A DNA stretch of 64,000 nucleotides from Rebecca billardiae RCC1528 (lineage: Eukaryota > Haptophyta), in NCBI GenBank assembly GCA_965240325.2, contig OZ251231.1:1922001-1986000 (forward strand), read 5' to 3'. Shown here in pieces: positions 10,885 to 23,129 of the stretch. Every line of letters begins with the position of its first letter. Position 1 is the first letter of the stretch. Under the pieces are notes generated by a model. That model searched no databases, had not been told where the DNA came from, and saw only the letters and a program-made list of their open reading frames with translations. The position numbers and the translations under genes are program-made.

Positions 10885-11261
10885 CTAGTGTACGCCAGTG
10901 ACGATCGAATCCGGGCGGACTAACTACGCGAGTACGGCACGCCGCACGGCCACGGGCTACTCGCGTACTTATATGCCCGTCTATGGCGCCGGGGCGCCGT
11001 CGCTCAATAACTAGTGTACGCCAGTGACGATCGAATCCGGGCGGACTAACTACGCGAGTACGGCACGCCGCACGGCCACGGGCTACTCGCGTACTTATAT
11101 GCCCGTCTATGGCGCCGGGGCGCCGTCGCTCAATAACTAGTGTACGCCAGTGACGATCGAATCCGGGCGGACTAACTACGCGAGTACGGCACGCCGCACG
11201 GCCACGGGCTACTCGCGTACTTATATGCCCGTCTATGGCGCCGGGGCGCCGTCGCTCAATA
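10885..11261. repeat. Three tandem copies of a 126-bp unit with an internal hairpin
   Basis: The units start at about 10888, 11014 and 11140 (exact 126-bp spacing) and look identical. Each contains a perfect 10-bp inverted repeat, TACGCGAGTA ... TACTCGCGTA, around a roughly 23-base GC-rich loop, plus the palindrome GGCGCCGGGGCGCC. Because 126 is 42 codons, the unit also reads as a repeated peptide on the minus strand. I do not treat that as coding. Confidence 0.95.
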
Positions 11262-11635
11262 TCATTATCAAGACGCGACAATAATATCGATGATATATAT
11301 TATATCGGTCTCGGATGCCGTCATGCCGTGCTCGGGTACCGCGGTATATCGACATGATGACGACTGTCGTAGCAGCTAGTATAACGACGACATGCGCGCG
11401 CATGCATCAGGACGTGCGATCGACTCAGACTCGGTGTCAGAGTCAGGCCGCAGGTCTACGGTGCGTGCTGACGACAGCTGATGAGTCGGCGCTTGCACGA
11501 CTAGTGACATGGTGATGAGCGCATGCTGCTGAAAGGAGTGCATCATCATCTCCGCGCGGGCCGCACCCGCAGGGGCGAGTCGACCCTCTGTGACGCCGCC
11601 GGCCCGCCTCCACCGTCGACGCGCACGGCGCCGCC

Positions 11636-14534
11636 TCATGCCTCCGCCTTCTGCGGCTTGCGGTGGCCGTAGAAGTTCTTCCCGTCGGGCACGAAGATGA
11701 GCTCGACCGGGTCGGCCGGCCTGATGTAGGGCGCGTTGCAGATGTAGAAGCCGCGCCGCTCGATCTGCACGATCTGCGAGCGCTTGAGCGTGCGCAGCGC
11801 GGGCTCGCCGATCGCCGGGTGCCGCTCCATCGTGCAGTCGTTGATGAAAGCCGCGCCGTCCTGCGGGCGCGCGCGCGCCACCGCGGCACGGCCGGGGACG
11901 CGTGTGAGGGCGCGGCGCGCAGGGCGGAGGCGACGGCTGCGGCGCTGCGGCGCTCGGGGCGCACCACGAGCTCGTCCTCCTCCTCGAGCGAGTCCTTCGT
12001 GATCAGGTGGTCGAGGTCGACGAGGTGCACCGCCACGTTCTCCGCGCCCGCCGCCACCCACGTGAGCTTCTTCTTGGTGTGCTTCACGTCGCCGGCGAGG
12101 TGGAGCCGCGCGTCGAGGGCCGTGACGGCGCCCGCCGCGTCACGGTGCACCTTCTCGGCGACCGCGTTGCCCCAGTCCATCAGCGTGACCTCCTCGCCCT
12201 CGGCGATCGCCGCCGCGTCCTCCGCCTCGAGCATGATCGTGTCCGAGTACCACTTGAGCCTGCGTAGCACGGCAGGGCGGAGGCGGGCGGCGCGGGGTCC
12301 GCGCATGGGGGGGCGTGACGGGGGGCGGCGCGCGGCGCGAGCGGAGCGGGTGGCGAGCCGCTCGCGGCCGCGCGCGCGGTCGCGGCGCGCGTCGGCGCGC
12401 ACTTGGTGCCGAGCTCGGGGTTCTTCTTGTGCTTGAGCAGCGAGCGCGCCTCCGGCTTGGCGGGCACCTCCGCCGCCACCTCCGAGCGCAGCCGCACAGT
12501 GACCGCGCCCGCGCTCGTGACCGCCGTGTATCGCGCGGCGGTCGGGTCGATCGCCTTGCGGTTCTCCGCCCAGATCTTGTCCCACTCCATCAGGTTGATG
12601 GAGACCGAGGCGCCCTGCAGCAGGATGAACGTGCGCAGGCCCTCCACCGTCATCCCGCGCCGCAGGAACCCCTGCATCGTCGGCATCCGCGGGTCGTTCC
12701 AGCCGTCCACCCGGCCTGTCTCCACAAACCAGTTGAGCTTGCGCTTGGAGAGCAGGCACTGCTTGAAGTTGATGCGCGAGAACGACCAGATCTCGGTGCG
12801 GCGCACGCCCTGCAGGTCGGCCATGCGGAAGTACTGCTCGTCGCGGTCCTTGTACTGCCGGTCGCGCAGCGCGTGCGTCACGCCCTCGTGCGCGTCCACC
12901 CACGGGCACGCGAAGTCGTACGTCGGGTACACCTTGTACTGGCTGCCCGTGAGCGCGTGCGGCGTGAGGTTGCACCGGAACGTGGTCGGGTCCCGGAGCG
13001 TGCCGTTCTCGGAGGCGGGGTCCATCTTGGCGCGGACGCAGCACGTGAGGCCGAGCTCGGTGGCCTCCTGCATCTCCTTCCACAGCCGCAGCGACTCCTC
13101 CACCGCCGCGTCGCGGTACGGCGACGGCTTGCGCTCGAAGCGCAGCTTCTGCTGCGCCTCGGCGGGCGACGGGTCGACGTAGCACTTGCCCTCAGAGATC
13201 AGCCGCGTCTGCAGGGCGAGCATCTCGGGGAAGTAGTCGGAGGTGTGCGTCACGCGCACCGGCTTGAGGCCGAGCCGGTGCACGTCCTCCACGATCGCCT
13301 CCTCGTACTCCGCCTTCTCCTTGGACGGGTTCGTGTCGTCGAAGCGCAGCAGCAGCTGCCCGTCCCACTCGTCCGCAAAGTGCGCGGACAGCAGTGCCGC
13401 CTTGGCGTGGCCGATGTGCAGGAAGCCGGAGGGCTCGGGGGCGAAGCGGGTGACGACCTTGCCGCGCTCCGCACCGGGCAGCTCGATGTTGAACTTGCCG
13501 CCCTTCCGCGCGCCGCCGAGGTACGCCACCTCCGCCTCCGCGAACGCGGGCAGCCCCGAGAGGTGGCCGTGCCAGCGCGCGAGGTGCGGCAGCGACTTTG
13601 CTGCCGAGGGCGTGCCCTTCACGCCCGCCCACGCGGCGCACTTGGCGAGCGCGGCGAAGGCGGCGGCGTCGGCGAGCGAGGGCTGGTGCCACTCGAGGAA
13701 CGTGCGCATCGCCAGCTGGCCGTTCAGCTGCACCAGCGCGCGCATGTCCGCGCCGCCCAGCTCCGCCTCCGCGCGCTCCAGCCACTCATCCACGCGGCAC
13801 GCGCTCAGCGCGTGCGCGCCGCGCGCGCGCTTGGCGGGCTCGGCGTCGGGCGCGTCGGCGGAGGGCGGCGGCGGCGGCGCGCCGTACACGCCGCGCTCCG
13901 CCGGCGCGAGCCGCGCGAAGTACCGCGCCACCGTCCGGTCGCCGCGCACCACGCGCGCCTGCCCCGGCACATGCAGCACGACTTCCTTCTCAGAGCCGAG
14001 CACAAAGTGCACCTGCAGCCCGCCCAGCTTGGCGGCGAGGAAGGAGAGCACGGGCGGCGTGGAGGAGTGGTGCTTGACGATGATGTCCGACGTCGCGCGC
14101 GTCGCGCCGCCGCCGCCGCTCGGCGCCGCCGCGCTCGGCGCCGCCTTGGGCGCCGCGCCCGCGGGCGGCGCGGGCGGCGCGTCCTTGCTGCCGCCGGCCG
14201 CCGCCGGCTTGCCGCCGCCCTTGGCGGCGGCGGCGGGCTCCCCGGCGGCGGCGCCGCCGCCCTTGCCCTTCGACTCCTTCTCCGCCTTCTTCTTCGCGCG
14301 CGCCGCCGCCTTCTTCTCCTCCTGCTCCTTGACGTTGGCCTGCTTCTTCGCCTCGTCCGCCATCGCCTTTGACGCGTCCATCATCGGCTGCAGCGCCTTC
14401 TTGAGCTCGAGCAGCATGTTGACGGCGGAGTCGATGTCCTCCTTCTTCGCGCTCAGGTCCGACTTGAGCTGCCGCACGGCATTCGCCTGCTCGGTCACCT
14501 TGCGCAGCGCCTCCTCCTCCTCCGGCGTCGGCAT
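11636..14534 (-). CDS. Glutamyl-tRNA synthetase, cytosolic eukaryotic type, with N-terminal WHEP domain
   Basis: Exons are 14534-12403, 12259-11968 and 11860-11636, 882 residues. Introns are 12260-12402 (phase 2, GTGCGC...) and 11861-11967 (phase 0, GTGGTG...). Splicing restores ELGT-KLKWYSDTI and EEEDEL-DGAAFINDC. The enzyme charges tRNA-Glu with glutamate in the cytosol. Order: a WHEP-TRS helix pair (residues about 5-50, LRKVTEQANAVRQLKSDLSA), a Lys/Ala/Gly linker, a GST-C-like region, then the class Ib catalytic domain. That domain has FAPEPSGFLHIGHAKAALL (HIGH) and LLSKRKLNWFV (the KMSKS equivalent), followed by the anticodon-binding beta-barrels. PEPSG before HIGH and SKRKL mark GluRS rather than GlnRS. 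No prolyl domain is fused, unlike animal EPRS. It diverges from the TPR-protein gene by 165 bp. Confidence 0.95.
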
Positions 14535-14699
14535 CGCGGCGGGCGCAAGGGTGGCGCTTGGCACGTGTTCCGCGCGGGCGATGGCGGCGGGCTCCGCGCC
14601 CGGACAAGTCTCTTGCCTGTGCACCAGGCAGCCAGGTGCCCAACCGGAACGAGGGAGCGGACGTTTCCCGGTCTCTTGCGACTTGAGCGGCGAGAAACA
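14535..14699. promoter_or_regulatory. Putative bidirectional promoter (165 bp)
   Basis: This separates the start codons of the GluRS (minus) and TPR-protein (plus) genes. It contains a CACGTG E-box-like core near 14563. No TATA box was seen. Confidence 0.4.
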
Positions 14700-17600
14700 A
14701 TGGCTGATGACGACGCGCCGCAACCACGGACGCCCCTGCAGGCGCTGGAGGCGCTGCGGGCGCTCACGCGCAAGCAGGGCGCGACGCGCGCCGAGGCGTG
14801 GGCGCTGCTTCGCGAAGTACTCGCCGCGCTCGTCTCGCCCACCACGCCGCCCGCCGAGCGCCACCGCCTCTCGCGCCGCCTGTGGATGGTGCTCTCGCGG
14901 CCCGACCGGCTGCCGCTCGGCGCGCTCGAGGCGCACGGGGAGTACTCGCGCGAGGTGGAGGAGCTGTTCAACAGGTACCGGCGGTACGACGAGAGCGAGC
15001 CGTGGTCGTGGCACGCGCCCTCGCGCGACGGCGCCGAGCACTCCTCGCGCGGCCTCTCGCGCGCGCAGTGGCGCGCGCTCGTGCGCGAGTGCCACCTGCT
15101 CGAGATGCTCCGGCCGCGCGCGGGCGCGGGCAGCGACGACCTCGCGGAGCTCGCGGCGGCGATCGAGCTGAGCGAGGCGCTGTACGGCTGGTGCGCCGAG
15201 CGCACCTCGCTCTTCGCCGACGACGGCCCGCTCGACCCGCGCGCCGGCGCGCTGAGCGTCGCGTTCAGCGCGGTGCCCGCCGCGGTCGCCGCGTCGGCCG
15301 CGGACGACATCGGCGACGAGCCGCGCTTTCTGCTCACGATGCCGCTTGAGCACTTCGGGCTGGCGCTGCAGCTGTGCGTCGCGCTCGAGCACGCGCTCGA
15401 GCCCGAGCGCTCCGGCGCGCGCGTGCCCAGCGAAGACGCGCTCGGCGCGCGCAGCAAGCGTGTCACCCCGGTGCGCGAAAGCCGTTACGGCGGTTACGCC
15501 TCGCCGACGCGCGCGTCGATCGGCGCGGCGGCGGCGGCGGCGGCGAGGCGCGACCGGCCGCCCGACGCGCTCGAGTGGCTCGCGTGCGAGCGCCTCTCGC
15601 CCGCGCTCGCGCGCTTCGACGCGTCCGCGCGGCTGGGCGAGGAGCCGGTCCGAAAGTGCATGGCGGCGCACGAGCAGGCGCTTCGAACCTTGTTCGAAGC
15701 GTACGCGAGCGTGGGCGCGGTGGACGGCGCGGCGGCGGCGCGCGCGGCGGCGGAGGCGGTGGGCGCGCGCGACCCGAGCGCGCGCGCCTCGGCCGCGCGC
15801 CGGCGCACCAGCCTCGGCACGCGCTGGCGCGAGGCGGAGGCGTCAGAGGACGGGCGCGTGGCGGCGCGCGCCGGCGGCGGCGGTTTGGCCGGCGGCGGCG
15901 GCGACGCGCGCGGCGAGGACGGCGGCGCGAGCGACGGGGACGAGGGCTCCGACGCCTCCTCCTCCTCCTCCTCCTCCGCCGACTCGATCTCGCGGCTCCT
16001 CGCCGGCGCCACCGGCGTGCTCGGCGCTGCCGCGTCCGCGCAGCCGCACGCGCGCGGCGGATTTGACGGCGGCTTGGAGGTGGACTCACGCGGCAGGGCT
16101 GTGCCGCAGGGGGCGGCGGTGCTCCAGGGCTGGCTGGCAGGGACGCTCCCGCCGGCCGACGAGAGCCGGCCGAGCGGCGCGGCGGCGACGCTGGCCGGCC
16201 GCCCCGCGCAGCGCACCACGCTCTCCCCGCACGGTCTCGCTCACCTGCTGCTCGGCGTCGGGCTGAGCACCGTGGCCGCTTCTCACGAGGAGGCCTCTCG
16301 CGCGCTGGGCGGGATGAATCTGCATGTGCGCCCGCTGGCGCTGCGGCCGGGCGCGTCGGTGGCGGGCGTGGTGCAGGCGTGGGCGCACGCGCGGCGCGAC
16401 GGCGCGTCGCACCTCGCCGCATGCGACGCCGCGGGCGCGCGCGACGGCGTGTGCTACGCGCAGTTTTGCGAGCTGCTTGCGTGCCTCGGCGCGATCTCAC
16501 ACGGCCGGCCGCCGCATGGCGGCGCCAAGCCGGCGGCGCGGCGCGTGTCTGAGCTCCTCGAGTTTGCGCAGCTGCACCGGCCGGACGCGCTGCAGGAGAG
16601 GTGCGCGCGGGCGGGCGGGCGGAGGGCTGGCCGGTGGGAGGGGCGCCGAGCGCGCCGCGCGCCGGCGCCTTCACGCGCCGCGCTCGCTCGCGCGCTCACG
16701 CGCGCGCTCATTCCCCGCCCGCGCACGCGCGCGCCGCGGCCCGCGCAGCATCGCGCGGCTCGGCGCGCGCGCGGCGCACGTGTCGCTCTCCGTCCCCGCC
16801 GCGCGCGGGCTCGTGGCGGCGACGGCGGCGTCGGGGCTCGCGCGCGTGCGCGCGACACTGCGCCCGCTGGACGCTGCCGTCGAGGCGCGCGGCGGCCGCG
16901 CGCCGCCCTCGCGCGCCGACTCGCCCCCTGCCGGCACGACCGCGGGCACGGCGCGCACGGCGAGCGCGCGCGGCGGCGGCGCGGCGGAGAGCGGCGCGGG
17001 CGGCGCCGGCGGCGCGGAGGCCACGGCGGTGCACACGATGTCTGAGTCCGGCGTGCTCACCAACCGCAGCCGCAGCCTGGGCGACACGCCGACCGGCGAA
17101 GCGCCCGCCGCCGACTCGCTCGGCTCCGCCGCCGAGTCCGGGGGAGGCCGCCCCGGCAGAAGCCCGCTCGAGGTCGCGGCCGCGCTCACCCTCGGCGAGG
17201 ATGCGGACCCCGAGCTCAGGGCGGCGCAGGCGGCGATGGACGCGGAGACGCGCGCGGCGCAGGCGGAGGCGGACGTGCAGTACTCCAAGCTGGCGGCCGC
17301 ACTGCACGCCGCCAAGGCCGCGCACGCGCTCGCGCAGCCACTCGGCCCGCTCGCGCGCGCGGCCAAGGCGGCGGGCGTGGGCGCGGCCTCGGAGCCCGAC
17401 TGGCGCTCGATTCGGCCGCTCAGACTGCACGCGCAGCTCGAGGCGCTCGGGAGCCAGCTCCTCGAGGATGCGCGGAGCGGCGCGCCGCCTCGGTACGCGG
17501 CGCGGCTGGCGCACCCGCCGAGCGCCGACGCGCCCGCCGCGCCGACGCAGCCGGCGCTGCCGCCGCGCACCGCGCACACCGGCCGCCCGCCGGTGCTCCC

Positions 17601-18748
17601 GCCGCCGCCGCCGCCGCCGCGCGGCGCGGGCGGCGCGCCCGCGCGCCGCCCTGCGGGCTACACCGCACGCAGCGTGTTCGCGCCGCGGCTGATGCGCGAA
17701 GTGCTCGCGCCGCCGCCGAGCCCGCCGCCCGTCGCGCACCTGCTCGAGGTCGCGGCGGTGCAGCACAGCTCGGGCTTCCACGGCGCCGCCCTCTCCAGTC
17801 TTTTGCAGGTGAGGCGCACCGCACCGCACCGCGCCGCGCCGCGCCGCGCCGCGCCGCGCCGCACGCCGCGCGCGCGCGCACGGCGACGCGGCTGCGCGTG
17901 CGCCGCGCGCCGATCGGGCTGCACGCCCCGCCGCGCACGCGCGCTCACGCGCACGCACGCCCCCGCCGCTACGCCCCCGCCCCCTCCCCCCGCGCCCGCA
18001 GGCGGAGGGTCTGTACCGCCGGCTGCTCGCCGAGCCGAGCGCGCACCCGCGCGCGCACGGCGGCGCGGCGGCGAGCGCGCCGCCGTCTGCGGCGGAGGTG
18101 TTCTTCTTGCTCGCGGTGGGCGGCGTGTGGGAGTCGCAGGGGCACGACGAGCGCGCGTTCGCCGCGTACCTCGAGGCGCACCGCCACGCGCTCAGCGCGC
18201 GCGCCGACTCCAACCCGGAGCCGCGCGAGGCGGCGAGCGCGACGCGCGCGCTTGTGCTCTCAAGTGTCGGGGCGGTCGCGCACCGCGTGGGCGCGCTCGA
18301 GCTCGCGCGGGACTGCGCGGCGGTGGCGCTCGGGCTGCGCGAGCAGATCGAGGCCGACGCGCTCGTGCACCCCGCCGACGTCGCGCTCGCGCGCAACAAC
18401 CTCGGCTGCGCGCTGTATGCGCTCGGGGACGCGGCGCGCGCGCTCGGCTGCTTCCGCGCGGCGCGCGCGGCGCTGCGGGACGCGCTCGGGCCGATGCACG
18501 TGCGCACGGAGGCGGCGGCGTACAACGAGACGACGTGCGCGCACGCCGGCCTGCCGCTCAGGCTCGGCGACGACGTGCGCACCGAGCGCTGGAAGATGCC
18601 CACCGCCGCCGCGCGCGCGTCCACCGCCAAGGGCAAGAAACCAAAGGGCGCGCGCACCGGCGGGGCCAAGGCGGGCAGCCCACGCCGCAGCCGCAGCCCC
18701 AAGCGCAGGGCCAGCCCCAGGCGCAAGTCGCCGGCGAGGCGCAAGTAG
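14700..18748 (+). CDS. Large coiled-coil protein with C-terminal TPR region and basic SR-like tail
   Basis: Exons are 14700-16600, 16749-17808 and 18002-18748, 1235 residues. Introns are 16601-16748 (phase 2, GTGCGC...) and 17809-18001 (phase 0, GTGAGG...). The second join gives SSLLQ-AEGLYRRLLAEP, a smooth helix. The first 630 residues are helical and Ala/Arg-rich, without a recognised domain. A short Ser-rich acidic tract lies near residue 430. A predicted coiled coil covers about 787-830 (PELRAAQAAMDAETRAAQAE). The last exon has kinesin-light-chain-like TPR helices (about 1115-1165, LARNNLGCALYALGDAARAL). The end is a basic tail of SPRR/SPKRR/SPRRKSP units. It is probably a scaffold, possibly ciliary or cytoskeletal (inference). 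The family was not recognised. Confidence 0.7.
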
Positions 18749-18924
18749 CCGGCAGCGCGCCGCGTACGGCCCGCCTAGTCAACGTAGAGCGACGCCGACG
18801 AGGTCCGAGCCGCCCCCCGGGACAGAAGGTCGAAGGAACCGCATTGGGTCTCATCGTGATTGCGGATTGCGAGATTGGCAGCAGATTGCGCTCGGGCTCC
18901 ACTCGGGCCGCACTGGGGCAAGCA

Positions 18925-19904
18925 ATGGCGACCAGTCGACGTGCCGATGCGGCGTGCCGGCGACGGCGGTGCATCCAGATCGCGCTGCTGGTGCTCGCCG
19001 CCGCCGCGCCCTCGCTCAGCCTCCCGCGCCGCGCCACCTCGGCCGTCCCCGGGCGCGCCCCTTCGTGGCGCTCCGATCAGCCGCGCACGCGCCTCCTCGA
19101 CATCCCAAAGCGGCAGCCCAAGAATCTGCGATTCGTCACGCCCAGCGGCAGATCGGTGCGCGCGCGCCGGCGGGCGGAGGCCGCGCGCGGTGGTGCGCGC
19201 GCGCCCACGCAGCGCGCCGCGCACGGACCCCGCCCCTTCCCCGCCCCGCGCGGCCCGGCGGGGCGCAGGTGGACGTGGTGAAGCGGCGGCACGAGAGCAT
19301 GCAGCACGTGCTCATGAAGGCGCTGGTGTGGGCGCTGCACTGCGAGGCGTACCCGGAGCTCGAGGTCGAGCGGGACATCGGCGATCGGTTCACGCCGGAC
19401 GTGATCGCGCTCGACGAGCTCGGCCGCCCGCTGCTCTGGGCCGAGTGCGGCCGGCTCGACCTCGACAAGGTCGCGTCGCTCGTCACGCGCTTCCCTCGCG
19501 CGCGGCTGCTGATTGCCAAGTGGGGCATCAACCCGGTGGGCTACGCGGCGACGGTTGGGCAGGTGGTGCGCGAGTGCCGCACGGCGGAGGGCGTCGCGCG
19601 GCCGGCGCGAGGGCTCGGCGCGCCCGCCGCGTGCGGCGCGGTCGACGTGGTCGCCGTGCCCGCAGACGCCGAGGAGCGCTTCGTCACGCCCACCTCCGTG
19701 CCCCGCGCGGGGGAGGGCGGCGCCCTGCGGGGCGCGGACGGGGCGGGCGCTGAGCCTGAGGTGGCGGCGTATCAGATCGCGCTGCGCGCGGAGGACCTGC
19801 GATGGGTGCGCGCATGGGGGCCCGATCCCACGAGCGACGCGGACGGCGATGCTGATGGCGGCATCGCTGACACCGCTGCGACGACTACTACTGCTCTCGA
19901 ATGA
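18925..19904 (+). CDS. Secreted or organelle-targeted YaeQ-like / PD-(D/E)XK-fold protein
   Basis: Exons are 18925-19155 and 19269-19904, 288 residues. The 113-bp intron (GTGCGC...CGCAG, phase 0) joins TPSGRS to VDVVKRRHESMQ. The N-terminus has a basic stretch followed by IQIALLVLAAAAPSLSL, a signal or plastid-type presequence. The core (about residues 85-155) reads MKALVWALHCEAYPELEVER, then FTPDVIALDELG, then LLWAECGRLDLDKVASLV, then ARLLIAKWG. This matches the order of YaeQ and related PD-(D/E)XK nuclease folds: PD on one strand, then x-E-x-G and a late hydrophobic strand. The usual lysine after the glutamate is not obvious, so it may be a non-catalytic fold. The C-terminal 90 residues are low complexity. 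It starts 176 bp after the TPR gene, on the same strand. Confidence 0.65.
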
Positions 19905-20156
19905 TGATTCGCTGGGGTGGGTGGGCAGTCCGCCGCTGCTGGGATGGCGGCCGCGCGGCCCTCCGGGGCAGCATGATGACGACGATACCATATATATGAC
20001 GATGAGGCATATGCCACTAGCTGCGCGGTGAGGCGGCGGTCACTGCTACGCCAGTTCAGTAGCAGGGCCCCATCATCGTATGCGTCATCGATCGTCACAT
20101 CAGCAGCACGTAGCCCTCACGTACTGAGGCCCTCACAGTCACAGCCGCCTTAGAGA

Positions 20157-23092
20157 TCAGAAGTGCGATGGCTGATCGTAGTGCCAGTGCGGCTGTGCCT
20201 GATGCTGCGCCTGCGTCGCCGCCGGCTGGGACCATGCCGTGCCGGCCGGTGGCGGCGCTGCGAACACGGAGAAGGGCGGCGCTGGCCCTCCCGCCGCCGC
20301 GTGCGCGGCGTCTGACGGCAGCATGGGCGGCGGCGCCGCCACCGAGTAGGCCCTGAGGGTGAGCTCGGTCGCCGCTGCGCGCGCGGCCGCGCCGCCGTGC
20401 GCGCCGCCGCCAGTCGCCCTCGCCACGTCCTCCTTGGCCGCCTGCAGCTGCGCGCGCAGCCGCTCCCACTCGGCCGCGCGCGCCGCCTCGTCCGAGGGGT
20501 GCGGCGCGCCGTGCAGCGGGGGCTGCTGCTGCGGCGCGTGCGCGCCGCCGAGCTCGGCGGCGCCAAGCCACAGCGGCTCGTGCTGCGGCAGCAGCGCGCC
20601 CGCCGACGCCGCGCCGCCGTGCGCGCCGCGCGGCTGCGGCGGGCTGCCCGTGAGGTGCTGCAACCGTCGATGCATCTCGCGGCGCGCGGCGGTCGCGTCC
20701 GCGCTCGCGGCGAGCGCCGCCGCCAGCTCCGCCTGCAGCCGGCTCTGCTCGCCCACCGCGTGCCCGGGCGTGCGGCCCGCGCCGGCGTACGCGCGCGCCT
20801 GCTGCATCGCCGCCGCAGCGCTCGTGGGCGTGCCGCCGCCCACTGCGGCACAGTCGGCCTCTGAGCGGTCCGCGCCGCTTGCGCGGTGCGCGCCCGCCGT
20901 TGCTGGCGGCACGGCCGGAGACGGCGACGCGCCCACGGGCGAGATGGGTGCCGACAGCGCGCCGCCCACGCCGGGCGTGCGGTACGCGTGCGCGCTCGGC
21001 GCGCCGTGCTGCTGCTGCTGCTGCGCCGCCGGCCCGGCGCCACAGCCGTACCCGCGCCCACACGCGCCGCCGTGCGCCGCGGCCGCCGCCGCGTGATCAG
21101 CCGCGCGCTGCACAAGCGCCGCGTCCCGCGCGAGGGCGCGCTCGGCGGCGGCGCGCGGCGCGTCCGCGGCGCGCGCGCGCGGCGCGAGCTGCTGCGAGCT
21201 GAACGCGAGCTCCGCCTCCAGTCTGGCGGCGGGGCGAGCGCGCGGGTGAGCGCGCGGCGCGGCAAGGGGGGCGCGTGTGTTGTGCGCGCGCGCGTGCGTG
21301 AGAGGCAGCCGCTCGCAATGCGACGGGCGGGCGCGCCGGCGCGCGGGCGGTGTGCGCGCGCGCCCGCCGCCGCGCCCGCCGCCGCCGCCGGCGCGAGCGC
21401 GCACCGCGCCCGCGCCTCGCGCTCCGCAGCCAGCTCGCCGCGCGCCGTCGCCAGCTCGCGCTGCTGCGAGCGCGCGTCGAATGCCGTCGCCTTCAGCGCG
21501 TCGACCTCGGCGGCGAGCGAGCGCGCGCGGCCCTCCGCCGCGCGCTCGGCGGCGCGCGCCGCCGCGGCCGTCTCGGCCGCCTCCGCGGCGGCGCGTGCCG
21601 CCGTCTCCGCCGCGCGCGCCTGCGCGGCAGCGGCGTCGCGCGCGCGCGGGCGGCGCGGTGTGAGCGCAGGCGACCGCACGGGCGCAGCAGCAGCAGCCTT
21701 GCCGGCGCACCCGGCCCACCACCGGCGGCACGCGGCAGCACACACACGCGGAGCACACACACGCGGCAGCACACACACGCGGCAGCACACACACGCGCCA
21801 GCGCACACACACGCGAGCGTGCACGCGCGCGCCGCCGCCGCCGCGCGGGACTGAGGGCTGAGGGACGCGCCGACCCCGAGACCAGCCGCGCCGCACATGC
21901 CCGCCGCCGCCGCGCAGGAGAGGCCAGCACCCGCGGGGGAGACACGCACGCGAGCAGGCGTGTGCTTCTTTGCGTGTGCAAAGCGCGACACAGCGCGCCC
22001 GCGCGGCCGCGCGCGCGCGCGCACCTCTGCCTCGGCGACGCGCGAGCGCGCGTCGGCAGCATCCGCCTCAGCCTCGCGCGCGCGCTCCTCGGCGTCGGCC
22101 GCGGCGGCCGTGGCCTCGTCCGCGCGCGCCGCCGCCTCCGCGCGCGAGGCCTCCGCCTCCGCCAGCTGCTCCGCCATCGCCGAGATCTCCGCGCGCGCGC
22201 CCGCGCTCAGCTGCGCCGCTTGCTCCATCTTTGCCACCGCCGCGTCCGCGCGCGCGCCGCGCTCGTCAGCAAGCGCTCGGAGCTCGTGGGCGGCAGCCTC
22301 GGCGGCGGCGGCCTGCTCGGCGGCGGCGCGCGCGTCCGCCGTTGCGAGCGAGCCCGCGCGCTCGATCCCCGCCTCCGCGTGCCGCAGCTCCCTCACCAGC
22401 GTCGCCTGCGCCGCGCGCCGCTCGGCGTGCGCCGCGGCCGACGCGCGCCGCGCGTCCGCCGCCGCCTGCGCCGCCTCCGCGGCCGCCTCCTGCAGCTCAG
22501 CGGTGCGCGCGTCCACCGCGGCGCCGAGCGCGCCGGCGTCGGCCTCGGCGGCCATCAGCCGCGCCTCGAGCGCGCGCACGATCTCGCCCGACTCCGCGTC
22601 CGCCTCGCGCCGCTCCTCCTCCAGCGCGAGCGCCGAGCGCAGCTGCTCGCGCGCCGAGCGCGCGTCCGCGTCCGCGTCCGCCGCCGCGCCGACCGCCGCG
22701 TCGCGCTGCGCGCTCAGCTCGGCGAGGGCAGCGCGCAGCTCGCCGAGCTGCGAGCCCGCGCCGCCCGCGAGTGCCTCCGCCGCGGCGGCGCGCGCGTGCG
22801 CCTCGCGCTCCGCGGCGCTCAGCTCGTCCAGCGCCGCGTGCAGCGCGCCCAGCTCGTACCCCGCCGCGCGGTCGGTCGCGGCGGCGCCGAGCGCACCACG
22901 ATACGCATCGCGAGCAGCGCCGTCAAGTGCAGAGCGCAGCCGCGCCGCGTCGGCGGCGGACGCGTCGGCCTCGGCGCGCAGCGCGGCGCACGCGTCGTAG
23001 AGCGCGCGGCCCTCGGCGGCGCGCGCCGCGTCCGCGTGCGCCAGCTCCGCCCACAGCGCGCGCGCGCACGCCGACGCCTCGACGGCGCTCAG

Positions 23093-23129
<37 letters not shown>

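Larger units (their letters stand above)
10199..11635. other. Gene-free interval between two convergent genes
   Basis: About 1.4 kb of lower-GC DNA lies between the 3' ends of the C2-protein and GluRS genes. It holds a TA microsatellite, ATCATCA/GATGATG-rich simple sequence (about 10640-10800) and a three-copy 126-bp tandem repeat. I found no convincing coding frame or tRNA. Confidence 0.7.

Noticed and set aside
10885-11261. CRISPR-like array
   Set aside because: Whole 126-bp units are identical, with no unique spacers, and the genome is eukaryotic. It is a plain tandem repeat.
10865-11281. 138-residue frame made of three identical 42-residue repeats
   Set aside because: It exists only because the 126-bp tandem repeat is a multiple of three. 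No start context or protein-like feature was seen.
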